Below, in pieces: positions 36,191-45,600 of a stretch of DNA of 64,000 nucleotides. The translations under genes and the position numbers were made by a program. The notes under the pieces were generated by a model. That model made no database searches and was not told the DNA's origin. It was given only the letters and a program-made list of their open reading frames with translations. The stretch comes from Planctomycetota bacterium (GTDB lineage Bacteria > Planctomycetota > Planctomycetia > Pirellulales > Pirellulaceae). Location: positions 1 through 64,000 of the forward strand of contig JAPLNL010000118.1 of assembly GCA_026692905.1 (NCBI GenBank), given 5' to 3'. Within the stretch, counting starts at the first letter, position 1, and each line of letters begins with the position of its first letter.

Positions 36191-38437
36191 ATGGCACTTT
36201 TGAGGGACAAAAGCAGTGAAATCAAACGACAGCGGGGAGCGTACAAACCTAGTTTGCGCACCTTCTGGGTGTTTCGTTTCCTTCTGGTCTTGTTCGCGTC
36301 GCTTCAAGCCGGCTGCGCGAGCCAAAAGTACGTTCAAATTCGTCAAAACCCCATAAATCCGTTAACGGAATCCTTGAGTCTGCTTTCCAAATCGGGCCCA
36401 CATGTTACGGCTCGCACGACGACGCTTTTGCGTCACTACGCGCTCTTGGATGCGTATAAACGCGATCCAGAAGACTGCCTTGTTCAGTTGCAAGAGCTAG
36501 CAATGGACGAAAAGGGGGCTGAAAAAGTTTACGCGATTTCTGAGCTCGCTTACACGATCGGCAAACAAGCAGAAAAAGCAGATCGCGAGGGCCAAGCGTT
36601 GGACATGTTCACGGTATCGGTGAGCAACGCTTATCTCTATCTGTTTTGTCCAGAGCTCGACGTCTCACGCAATCCCTATGATCCCCAATTTCGGGGCGCC
36701 TGCGATCTTTATAACGCGGCGCTGGAGTCCACCCTGCGTTTGGTTAGCAAACAGGGCCGATTGCGTCCAGGCAATAGTTACCGTATCACAACCTCCAAAA
36801 AAAACTACGATGTCCAGGTCGTTTCTCGCGGCAAATGGCATGACGAAGACTTCGAAGAGTTGAAGTTCTGCAGCGACTTCCAGGTGCAAGGACTTCAATC
36901 CGCCAATGTCAGTTATGGCGTCGGCGTTCCAATGATCGCAGTCCGAAGATCGCATGAAGGAGAAGGACCGATCGAGAAATTCTATCCTGAGGGGCTGTCC
37001 TTTCCTGTAACGGCCTTGCTTCGCGTTACATCGCCAACCGTGCATGCATCTCGCGATTCCCAGCACCGCCACCCCTGTGTTCTGGAGCTGCACGATCCAC
37101 TTGACTCCACCGATATCGATTTGAATGCCCGCCGTGTTCCTTTGCAGTCGGATTTGAGTACGCCACTCGCCTATTTCTTGGATAACCCAAAATTCCGAGA
37201 GCAAACCAACAGTACGCTTGGGCTCGTAGACCCGCACAAGACAGAGAAACTGCGAGGTATCTACATGCTCGAGCCCTATGACCCGAATCGAATTCCGGTG
37301 GTCATGGTGCATGGACTTTGGTCCAGCCCGTTGACTTGGATGCCTATGTTCAACGATCTCAGGTCCTTCCAAGAACTTCGACGCAACTATCAATTTTGGT
37401 TTTATCAGTATCCGACAGGTCAGCCATTTTGGATCAGCGCGACCCAAATGCGAAGCGACCTTTTCGAGCTTCGTCGGACTCTCGACCCCAACATGTCCGA
37501 CCCTGTGTTGGATCAGATGGTCCTGGTGGGACACAGCATGGGAGGCCTCGTATCACGATTACAAACTCTGGAAAGTGGCGAAGAATTTTGGCATATTCTG
37601 AGCGACGAACCGTTCGAGAAAGTGAAGGGCGAGGAAGAGGAACGCCAGCGACTTGCGGCTGCATTATTCTTTCATCCCAACAACGCCATCAAACGAGTCG
37701 TCACGATAGGAACGCCACATCGAGGCAGTAACTATGCAAACGATTATACGCGTTGGGTAGCACGTAAAGTCATTACTTTGCCACGAAGCATGACGGACGT
37801 TGGGAACTCCTTGATTCGACAAAATCCGAATTTGTTCCGCGACACCGAACTGGTGACAACGACGACCAGTATTGATTCCTTGAGCCCTGAATCGCCCATT
37901 TTTCCAACGATGCTTCGAGCCCGTAGGGCACCTTGGGTCAAGTACCACAATATTATCGGCGTCGTCCAAAAGAGCAACTGGTTTGGTGGAGAAGCCGAAT
38001 TGAGCGATGGTATTGTCGGTGTTGCGAGCGCTCATATGGACGACGTCGCTTCCGAGATTCTCGTCGACTCGAAACACCAAGACATTCATAGCAAGCCGCG
38101 AGCCATCCTCGAGGTCCGCAGCATCTTAGTCGAGCATTTACGCGAAGTTTGCAAGCAACCCGAGATCGCTCATATCCTGGAGGTACCCAATCACTGGTAC
38201 AACTCGAGCCGAATGGACCCGGCCCAAGAGACCGCTGACGCAAATCAAATGATCACCGCTTCTTTTTTTCAGGTGGCGGACCAGAATCGCATTTCCCCGA
38301 TCATTGTGTCGAATGATAGAATGCAGACAGAGCAGCCCAGCGCTGTTTCGGCATCTGCCTTGGCCCCGTTGCCGTATCCAGCACCACGTCGGACGAGCAG
38401 AATGCGTTTATCTCCCCTTTACAATGCCAATAAGTAG
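36191..38437 (+). CDS. Large lipoprotein-like alpha/beta hydrolase (lipase/esterase)
   Basis: 748 residues. The N-terminus has basic residues, a hydrophobic stretch and a lipobox-like SLQAGC (C42), so it is probably a membrane-attached lipoprotein. The first 350 residues are helical and unassigned. An alpha/beta-hydrolase domain follows (about 355-640): VVMVHGLWSSPLTW near 364, the nucleophile elbow VGHSMGG with Ser near 449, TPHRGSNYAND near 515, and a late SKHQDIHSKP that may hold the catalytic His. The substrate is likely a lipid or ester. It is followed by yidD 12 bases on, probably in one transcript. Confidence 0.9.
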   Translation: MALLRDKSSEIKRQRGAYKPSLRTFWVFRFLLVLFASLQAGCASQKYVQIRQNPINPLTESLSLLSKSGPHVTARTTTLLRHYALLDAYKRDPEDCLVQLQELAMDEKGAEKVYAISELAYTIGKQAEKADREGQALDMFTVSVSNAYLYLFCPELDVSRNPYDPQFRGACDLYNAALESTLRLVSKQGRLRPGNSYRITTSKKNYDVQVVSRGKWHDEDFEELKFCSDFQVQGLQSANVSYGVGVPMIAVRRSHEGEGPIEKFYPEGLSFPVTALLRVTSPTVHASRDSQHRHPCVLELHDPLDSTDIDLNARRVPLQSDLSTPLAYFLDNPKFREQTNSTLGLVDPHKTEKLRGIYMLEPYDPNRIPVVMVHGLWSSPLTWMPMFNDLRSFQELRRNYQFWFYQYPTGQPFWISATQMRSDLFELRRTLDPNMSDPVLDQMVLVGHSMGGLVSRLQTLESGEEFWHILSDEPFEKVKGEEEERQRLAAALFFHPNNAIKRVVTIGTPHRGSNYANDYTRWVARKVITLPRSMTDVGNSLIRQNPNLFRDTELVTTTTSIDSLSPESPIFPTMLRARRAPWVKYHNIIGVVQKSNWFGGEAELSDGIVGVASAHMDDVASEILVDSKHQDIHSKPRAILEVRSILVEHLREVCKQPEIAHILEVPNHWYNSSRMDPAQETADANQMITASFFQVADQNRISPIIVSNDRMQTEQPSAVSASALAPLPYPAPRRTSRMRLSPLYNANK

Positions 38438-38449
38438 TGCAGAAATGCG

Positions 38450-38677
38450 ATGCGGAAAGTTCTTCAACTCGTTCAAGCCTTTTGCATTGGTATGGTGCGG
38501 TTTTACCAGCGGGCCATTAGCCCTTTGCTTGGAAACAACTGTCGCTTCTCCCCTACCTGCTCGCAATACATGATTGAGGCCATCGAAAAGTATGGCGTTC
38601 TTCGAGGCGCATGGAGGGGTACGAAAAGGATCTGCAGGTGTCATCCCTTTACACCAGGTGGATACGACCCACCCTAA
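38450..38677 (+). CDS. yidD: Membrane protein insertion efficiency factor YidD
   Basis: The 75-residue protein has the whole family signature: [32 protein letters not shown] and [12 protein letters not shown] at the end. YidD is a small membrane-associated factor that helps YidC insert membrane proteins. It is normally near rnpA/yidC, but here it follows a lipase-like gene with a 12-base gap. The stop codon lies directly before an 18-base sequence (GGCCGGTCGCATGGGATT) that recurs on the other side of the next gene. Confidence 0.96.
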   Translation: MRKVLQLVQAFCIGMVRFYQRAISPLLGNNCRFSPTCSQYMIEAIEKYGVLRGAWRGTKRICRCHPFTPGGYDPP

Positions 38678-38678
38678 T

Positions 38679-38815
38679 GGCCGGTCGCATGGGATTTAAG
38701 CGGAGAGTCGCAATGGTGGCGCTGGATTAAACGCAGAGGCGGAGAGTCGCAATGACGCAATGTTAGGTTTCTCAGCGCCCTTGCGCCCTCGCGACTCTGC
38801 GTCAACTTAGTCACG
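38679..38815. repeat. Family H repeat (CGCAGAGGCGGAGAGTCGCA), left flank of GxxExxY gene
   Basis: After GGCCGGTCGCATGGGATT (38679-38696) come two starts of the GGCGGAGAGTCGCAATG unit, then AATGTTAGGTTTCTCAGCGC and the inverted end CCCTCGCGACTCTGCG. The outer arms CGCAGAGgcgGAGAGTCGC and GCGACTCTGCG pair. Same unit at 39235-39320 and 39364-39440. Confidence 0.9.
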
Positions 38816-38827
38816 CTTTGAATTTCT

Positions 38828-39208
38828 TCACAAGCCATTCACAACCCTGTGAAATCCATCTTTCACAAATCGTTCGCCAAAATTGATCACCAATCCAAGT
38901 TTCAGTTTCATAAGACGCAAATAGGTCAAAACCTGAGCTTCGAAGACATCGTTGTATCTTGATGTTGCCTTACATTCGACGATGACTAAATCTTGCACTA
39001 ATAAGTCGAGGCGTAACGAAGTTGCTAGTAACTGGTCCTTGTAATGAATTGGAACTTCCAGTTGTCGCCGAACGACTAAACCAGCATGCGACAATTCCCA
39101 TGCCAATGCTTCTTCGTAAACACTTTCAAGTAGTCCAGGGCCACCTAGGGTGCGATGCACTTCGATCGAAGCGTTGAGAATCCATTTGCTGATTTCATTT
39201 TCATGCAT
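38828..39208 (-). CDS. GxxExxY family protein (PD-(D/E)XK nuclease-like), second copy
   Basis: 126 residues with G25-x-x-E28-x-x-Y31 in GPGLLESVYEE and the putative active-site D68, E78 and K80 (RLDLLVQDLVIVECKA). It is shorter and clearly diverged from the copy at 365-784 but keeps the same spacing of the acidic residues. AGGAG lies 9 bases before the ATG. It is enclosed by family H repeats on both sides (38679-38815 and 39235-39440) and by an 18-base direct repeat, suggesting that gene and repeats moved as one unit into the space between yidD and the FHA-EAL gene. Confidence 0.88.
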   Translation of the reverse strand: MHENEISKWILNASIEVHRTLGGPGLLESVYEEALAWELSHAGLVVRRQLEVPIHYKDQLLATSLRLDLLVQDLVIVECKATSRYNDVFEAQVLTYLRLMKLKLGLVINFGERFVKDGFHRVVNGL

Positions 39209-39234
39209 GTTTTTGATCTCCTATTCTTGATCAT

Positions 39235-39504
39235 AAAGCGCAGAGGCGGAGAGTCGCAATGGCGCAATGTTTGGTTTCTCAGCGCCTTTGCGCCCTCGCG
39301 ACTCTGCGCTTTATTATATTCCAGGAACTTGTTCGGTGGCGCTGGCCGGTCGCATGGGATTAAACGCAGAGGCGGAGAGTCGCAATGGCGCAATGTTAGG
39401 TTTCTCAGCGCCCTTGCGCCCTCGCGACTCTGCGCTTTATTATTTACAGCATATTGATGCAGCGAAGAACAACCTATTCCATGAACTTGTTCGGTGGCGC
39501 TGGC
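39235..39504. repeat. Two family H units carrying a duplicated 3' end of the FHA-EAL gene
   Basis: Units at 39235-39320 and 39364-39440 are almost identical (GCAGAGGCGGAGAGTCGCAA to GCGACTCTGCGCTTTATTAT). Each is followed by a copy of GAACTTGTTCGGTGGCGCTG: at 39324-39343 as an orphan and at 39482-39501 as the true C-terminal codons of the FHA-EAL protein. The repeat has thus captured the end of that gene. No independent gene lies in 39209-39473. Confidence 0.9.
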
Positions 39505-40607
39505 CGGCCAAAATAATAGCCTTGAGCCATGGTGAAGCCTAGTTCTTGGCAGACCCTTGCTTCGGCTTCGTTTTCGATACCCTCGGCTAATGGCACGACC
39601 CCGAGATCGAGGACAATGCGCACCAGCGAGCCTAGCACTTTGATTCGCTCAGGTGGAGCTTTATCGATATCGCGGATCAACCCCATATCGAATTTTAGGA
39701 CATCGGGTGCGGCATTACAGAGTTCTGCCAGTCGGTTTTGCCCGGCGCCGAAATCATCGTAAGCGATTTGTATATTTAGGTCCCGCAGACGATTGCGCAG
39801 TTCGAACATTTCTTTGGCGCTCGTAATCGCTGACTCATGGATTTCGAGCGTAATTGGAAGTACAGTTGTCATCTCTCGAACTTTCGCCATCGAATCAATC
39901 AGCCCTGGCTTGCCGAGTTCTAGCGGGTGTGTGTTGACGTAGATTCGCGAATTCCCAGGCAAAGTCATGCCTTCGCGGATACCTTCCCAACGCAGCATTT
40001 GGCTCAATTCGGTTTCTAAATTGAGTTTGGATGCTGCACCGAAGAGGGCACCACTAGTCTCAAGCCCAAACATTCGACTCCTTGCTAGAACCTCATACCC
40101 GAGATTCGTAGCACCATCAATCGTGACGATCGGCTGAAAAAACGGAGTGACAAGCCTTTTCTCCATCAATCGGTCGAATTGAACCAACGCGAGTGCTTGA
40201 TCGCAAACATCCTCCGCTAGCGTGTTCGAAGCCGTCGCATGGTCACCGCATCGGACTCGGAACGCCATATCGGCGAATTGAACTAAGTCATCCGCTTTGA
40301 GAGTGACCATATCGGTAATACGGCGCCCATTGACATAGGTTCCGTTGGTGCTCTGCCTGTCTATTAAAACCAGGTTGCCATCTCGGTTGGTCAAGTCGGC
40401 ATGATGACTAGAAACGGTCTTCGAAGGTAATTGCAGGCTACATCCCGCTTTCCGCCCTATGGAAAAAGGAACGGGATGGATGACGGTCAGTGCATTCGAA
40501 ACCTGTTTACTCACGGAGGCCAATACCCAAACCGTTTTGGTTTCGGCGGGCGAAGAGCGTCGTGCACCGGTTGAAATGGGTTTACGGTATTGGGCGATAT
40601 CGTTCAT
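39474..40607 (-). CDS. FHA domain - EAL domain protein
   Basis: 377 residues. An FHA domain (about 45-118) has the phosphothreonine-binding signature: SIGR (49-52), SSHH (66-69), NGTYVNGRR (88-96). An EAL domain (about 148-372) has EVL (172-174) in place of EAL and the other active-site residues: N225, E255, DD (284-285), K305, E342 and Q362. It therefore looks catalytically intact as a c-di-GMP phosphodiesterase. An FHA module would tie it to Ser/Thr kinase signalling; a kinase-tubulin fusion lies 2 kb away on the divergent side. The 295 bases between it and the AAA+ gene hold no gene and probably contain both promoters. Its last codons are copied in the downstream repeats. Confidence 0.92.
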   Translation of the reverse strand: MNDIAQYRKPISTGARRSSPAETKTVWVLASVSKQVSNALTVIHPVPFSIGRKAGCSLQLPSKTVSSHHADLTNRDGNLVLIDRQSTNGTYVNGRRITDMVTLKADDLVQFADMAFRVRCGDHATASNTLAEDVCDQALALVQFDRLMEKRLVTPFFQPIVTIDGATNLGYEVLARSRMFGLETSGALFGAASKLNLETELSQMLRWEGIREGMTLPGNSRIYVNTHPLELGKPGLIDSMAKVREMTTVLPITLEIHESAITSAKEMFELRNRLRDLNIQIAYDDFGAGQNRLAELCNAAPDVLKFDMGLIRDIDKAPPERIKVLGSLVRIVLDLGVVPLAEGIENEAEARVCQELGFTMAQGYYFGRPAPPNKFME

Positions 40608-40902
40608 CGGCGTAGCTATGGGGAATCGATCAAATCGGTTTTGACGGTTGTATTGATTGACGTAGTTTGGTGAGACTCCAAGCTCAACTTAGTAGTTTAG
40701 ACCACAAATTGTGCACGATCAGCGAATCTCGTTATTTTGGGCCAGCATTTTGTTCTTATCGAACCGATCTTTGCATTTGCATTCATTCTTTCTGGTGTTT
40801 TTGTGCCGATGACAGGCAGACAACTACGTCGATGGTCGATGACTTTGACGATCGCGATGAAAATGCATATTTGCTCGTTCGACATGCTATGAAGGATTTT
40901 TC

Positions 40903-42660
40903 ATGCAAGCGCTTTTTGGAATTCGAGACACATCTTCTGCAACCGGCCTAGGCTTGCCAGCGGTACTGAATGACGATGCGTTCTGGCCTTATGAGCCGAA
41001 GACGCTTGACGAGTGCGGTCTACCCGAGATGGCGATCGAGTCCTTGATCCTGCAGACCTTTCTTTCGATCGGAACGCTAACAGGCCGAGGAATGACTGAC
41101 CGAATACGATTGCCGTTTCGTATCGTGGAGCAACAACTAGCCCAGTTGCGAGTTCGCCAGCTCATTGTTCATGCGCGTCCTGCTGCACTCAACGATTTTT
41201 ACTACAGCCTGACCGAGAACGGACAGAAGCGGGCACAAAGTTATCAAAAGGCTTCATCGTATGTTGGTCCAGCACCCGTTCCTCTCATGGACTATGTGCT
41301 CAGCGTGGAAGCACAAGCGAGTAACTTTGAGCCGATAACGGTCAAAGAGCTCAAGGCTGCACTTGATGGCGTGACCTTCGAACCATCTTGGTTGGATTTT
41401 TTAGGTCCAGCCATCAATAGTAACTCTGGCATTTTCCTATATGGACCGCCGGGAAACGGGAAAACAACACTAGCTCGCTGCTTGGCCAACTGTCGAGGGC
41501 AAGAGATTTGGATTCCCCATGCGATCATCGAAGACGGAATGATTATCAAACTTTTTGATGCCTCGTATCACGTTGCCTCGAACACTCCGAATGGCTCATC
41601 GGGATTTATTGCAAACCAGGAACACGATCGCCGCTGGCTTCGCATTCGGCGCCCCACGGTGGTTGTCGGTGGAGAATTGACGCTCGATAACCTTGAAATT
41701 CGGCACGACCCCCGAAGCAACACGTGCGAAGCGCCACTACAGATGAAGAGCAATTGTGGATGCTTGCTCATCGACGACTTTGGACGGCAGCGCGTGGCTC
41801 CCGCAGAGCTTCTCAATCGTTGGATTGTGCCCTTGGAAAGCCGTCAGGACTATCTTAATCTACCCACAGGCAAGAAATTCTGTGTTCCCTTTGAACAGAC
41901 GATTTTATTCTCTACCAACCTTCAGCCGGAACAACTTGTCGACGAAGCGTTTCTCCGCCGGGTTCCGTTCAAAATCAACATCGGCGATCCAAGCGTCCAA
42001 GAGTTTATGGACTTGTTTGAGCGAGCAGCAGAAGCAGCCGACGTTCCATGGCGACCAGATGCCATCGAGAAATTGATCGAAAAGCATTATCACAACGTTG
42101 GACGTCCGTTGCGGAGATGCCACCCTCGCGACTTGCTGCATCAAGTCAGTTGTCTATGTGCTTATCGCGGCGAAAGGGCCGAGTTACGTCCTGAGTTTTT
42201 AGACCTCGCATGCACAAATTACTTTGGAAACCAGCCAATCATGCAGTCCTCTGCCTCGATGATGTCCAAACCAATAGGCTGGGATGTCTCTGCTCCGGGC
42301 TGGCCGAGTTCCACCGCACCTGCGGGAGAGTCCTTGCCCAATCGAATTGCAAATGGGGCTGTGCAAGGGCCTTTGCAAGGACAGAATAGCCAATCGCTTC
42401 GAAGCCAGACTCAACGCACCGAAATGCTTCGAGGAGCCAATCCAGCGACGGCGGCTCCACCTCCACAGAGTGTTCCTCAGCAAGCACGCAATATGGCTGG
42501 AACCCCCACGTCGACCGCTCCACGGTCCGTACCTGTGCAGGTCGCAAATCCTAACCCTGACGCTCCGCTCCGTCCCGTCACCCAGACTCCTCGGCCGACA
42601 CGTCTACCAAGTGCGACCGAATCTCAGTCCACCAACTTGCCAACTAGCGAACAAGTCTAG
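40903..42660 (+). CDS. AAA+ ATPase with proline/glutamine-rich tail
   Basis: 585 residues. Residues about 40-125 may be a winged-helix module (LTGRGMTDRIRLPFRIVEQQLAQLRVRQLI...YSLTENGQKRA). The AAA+ core (about 140-440) has Walker A GPPGNGKTT (about 181-189), Walker B CLLIDDFG (about 287-294), sensor-1 ILFSTN and a C-terminal helical lid. Residues 450-585 are disordered and rich in Pro, Gln and Ala. No membrane segment. The gene ends 9 bases before the kinase-tubulin fusion, so the two are surely co-expressed. Role unknown; it may remodel the partner or its filament. Confidence 0.9.
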   Translation: MQALFGIRDTSSATGLGLPAVLNDDAFWPYEPKTLDECGLPEMAIESLILQTFLSIGTLTGRGMTDRIRLPFRIVEQQLAQLRVRQLIVHARPAALNDFYYSLTENGQKRAQSYQKASSYVGPAPVPLMDYVLSVEAQASNFEPITVKELKAALDGVTFEPSWLDFLGPAINSNSGIFLYGPPGNGKTTLARCLANCRGQEIWIPHAIIEDGMIIKLFDASYHVASNTPNGSSGFIANQEHDRRWLRIRRPTVVVGGELTLDNLEIRHDPRSNTCEAPLQMKSNCGCLLIDDFGRQRVAPAELLNRWIVPLESRQDYLNLPTGKKFCVPFEQTILFSTNLQPEQLVDEAFLRRVPFKINIGDPSVQEFMDLFERAAEAADVPWRPDAIEKLIEKHYHNVGRPLRRCHPRDLLHQVSCLCAYRGERAELRPEFLDLACTNYFGNQPIMQSSASMMSKPIGWDVSAPGWPSSTAPAGESLPNRIANGAVQGPLQGQNSQSLRSQTQRTEMLRGANPATAAPPPQSVPQQARNMAGTPTSTAPRSVPVQVANPNPDAPLRPVTQTPRPTRLPSATESQSTNLPTSEQV

Positions 42661-42669
42661 AGGTTTCCT

Positions 42670-45600
42670 ATGGTAATGACAGCAAGCATTCAGGCCGGTT
42701 TTGAACCGATCTCCGGCTACGTACTTCGTGACAAATTGGGTACGGGTGGCTACGGCGAAGTATGGTTGGCTGATGCACCCGGCGGACTCAAGAAGGCGAT
42801 CAAGTTTGTCCATGGCAGTATTGACGGCAATCGCGCATCGGGTGAACTCAAATCGTTACAACGTATTCGGCAAGTGAATCACCCATTCATTCTTTCACTG
42901 GAAAGGATCGAGGTCATCGAGGGGCAACTCATTATTGTTACTGAGTTGGCTCAAGGATCGTTGCATGATCGATTTCTCGAGTTTCGTCAAAAGGGTTTTG
43001 TGGGGATCTCAAGAGACAAACTACTCGCCTATCTGCGCGATACAGCAGATGGCTTGGATTTTCTTTGCCAACAACATGATCTTCAGCATTTGGATGTCAA
43101 ACCCGGGAATCTGCTTTTGGTCGCCGACCGCGTTAAGGTCGCTGACTTTGGGCTAATCAAGGACATTCAGTCCAATAGCCTTTCAGTGATGGGAGGTTTG
43201 ACTCCGACTTACGCAGCCCCTGAAATGTTTGATGGGCGTCCCGGTCGATTTAGCGACCAATATTCATTGGCAATTGTATATCAGGAGTTGCTTACAGGTA
43301 CGCTTCCGTTTCGCGGACGAACGACCGCTCAGCTTGCAAATGAGCATCTTCACAAAGCGCCGAATCTGGAGGCTATCCCACTGCTTGAGCGTCCAATCTT
43401 GAGCAAGGCTCTCGCCAAGAAGCCTCAGATGCGTTTCAGTGATTGCAGAGAATTTATTCATGCGTTAGAGAACGTTCAGGCCCAGCCGGATAAAGTAAAG
43501 TTAGCCTCAGAGGACGCTGCAACAAGCAAGAAGAAGATCGTTCATCGGTCGGCGAACAAGAGTATGCCACAGCGCTCCGCCGGTGCCTCAAATGGCAATT
43601 TTCAGGTCCTCCGGAAACACCCCGAGGGGCCCTCTACGCATAGCACTCAGAGCCCGGTCGCAGATTCCGCTCGATCCCGAGGTGTTGAGATATTGCCCGA
43701 GTTGCTCGGTAACGACGAGGATTCTGATGAGGTTTCGTCCATCGAGACCAAGGCGAGCAACAGTCCCAGAAAAACACTAATTATCGGGCTCGGTGCAACT
43801 GGGGCGAAGTCCCTAATGTGGATGCGAGATAAGCTGCTTGAGTCGAGCCCCTTGCAACTCAATTCAGAGCAGCTTGGATTTCTGTTGATCGACACAGACC
43901 AAGCGACCATCGAAGCTGCCATGGCACCGGAGCGGGCAGCAAGACTGCCCTACCATGCCGCTGTTTTGATTCCGCTCAAGTCACCGCAATACTACCGCCA
44001 ATCGGAAGCTGACTTCGCTCAACTAAGCCGACGTTGGGTCTACAACATTCCGAGATCCCTAAGGACCGAAGGAGTACGCCCTCTTGGAATGCTAGCCCTA
44101 TTGGACAATGTGACGACTGTTTTCGATGCTTTGCATGAATCCATTTTGGAAGTTGCCAAAAGCAAAGGGGAGGATGCTTTCGATGAACCGATCACCGTGC
44201 AAATCGTCGCATCAGCGCATGGCGGAACAGGTAGCGCCATCGCATCCGAAATTGGATTTATGATTCGGCAATTGGCCGCCGAATTCGAAATCGCAATCAA
44301 TACAGAATTGATTTTGACATGTGCTTCTCAAAACGCAGTCGCCGCATCAGAGCTCACAACTGCGTCCGCACTAGCATGCTTGACCGAGATCAACCACTAT
44401 TTCCGAACCGAGGGCTTGCATCCACAACTCGACCGGCTATCGGCCTCCAAAGCCATCAATAAGCCTCCTTTTGACTTTGTCTCTTTGATCTATGGAGGTC
44501 AATGCGGTATCAGCTCGGAGTGGAAGGCGACAACGGTCCAAGTTGCGGAATATCTTTGGGCCTGCTCCGAAACCGAACTTGGGGACCGTATTGCGAAAAC
44601 CCGACAGGAAGCTAACGCTGACGGGAATATCCAAATGGATCAAGTCTGGACACCTTGGTTGGGGGCTGTCAACTCCCAATCCGTAATGATCTCCTCCGAC
44701 CTCGACACCGTTGATCTAGCGAGCAGAACCTGTCTGCGCGCGATCTTGCCATGGCTATCCGCCACAAACGAAGTGCTCATGGACGATACAGAGGATGAAT
44801 CGAACCCCAAGGACCTAGATTCCAGAACACTTGAAAGAATGGACTTTTTCGTTCAAGACATGTTTCGAAATAATCATTGGAGGGTCCGACAGTTCATGGT
44901 GCGATTGGTTCCTAGCATCGATGAAAAGAATAGAAATGCGGCAGAGTCGCCCCAGCAACAGCCGCAAGCCGAATCGACGCTTAACATCGAACAGCGTGAA
45001 GATATCGAGCATGTATGCGATCAACTTGCACTCGATATCAACGACGTGATAAAGTCAATTACGATAATGATGGCCGATACGCAGGCAACTCTTGCAGATT
45101 GCTTGACGAATGATTGGCTTGTCACCCCAGTTGCCTGGGCGAATTTGAGGCAGTTGGTGCGTTCGGTAGGTTCGAAATTTAGCGTCAATTCCAACTCGCT
45201 AAGCATCGTGTCGCAAAAACTGGCGGACAAGCATGATGCGTTTCTCGAAAAAATGTATCGCGACGAAAATAATGCGACAACGGAATTTGAGCAACAATTG
45301 CATGCCATGTCGTTGGAGACTCGATTCCATTCGATGGGCGCTAAGATTCTCGGTCGATTGGCCGAGCATATGTCCTATGTCGAAAACCTTTGGATCAACG
45401 AATGCAAATTGCTACATTCGGAAATTTGCGATTGGGTCGATGAGCTCTCCAATCGACTGGGAGTGCAACTGAATGATTCGCCCAAAGCCCGCTCCTTTCT
45501 GTCCGCCTTGTTTCAGTCGGAAAACGATGACGCGGTAAGCAAGGAAACACGCAAATCCATTCAGCAATTGATGTGTGGTAGACTCAAGGTCGCATTGGTC

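Noticed and set aside
36665-37534. 289-residue minus-strand frame opposite the lipase-like gene
   Set aside because: Antisense shadow of a gene with lipobox and GHSMGG motifs.
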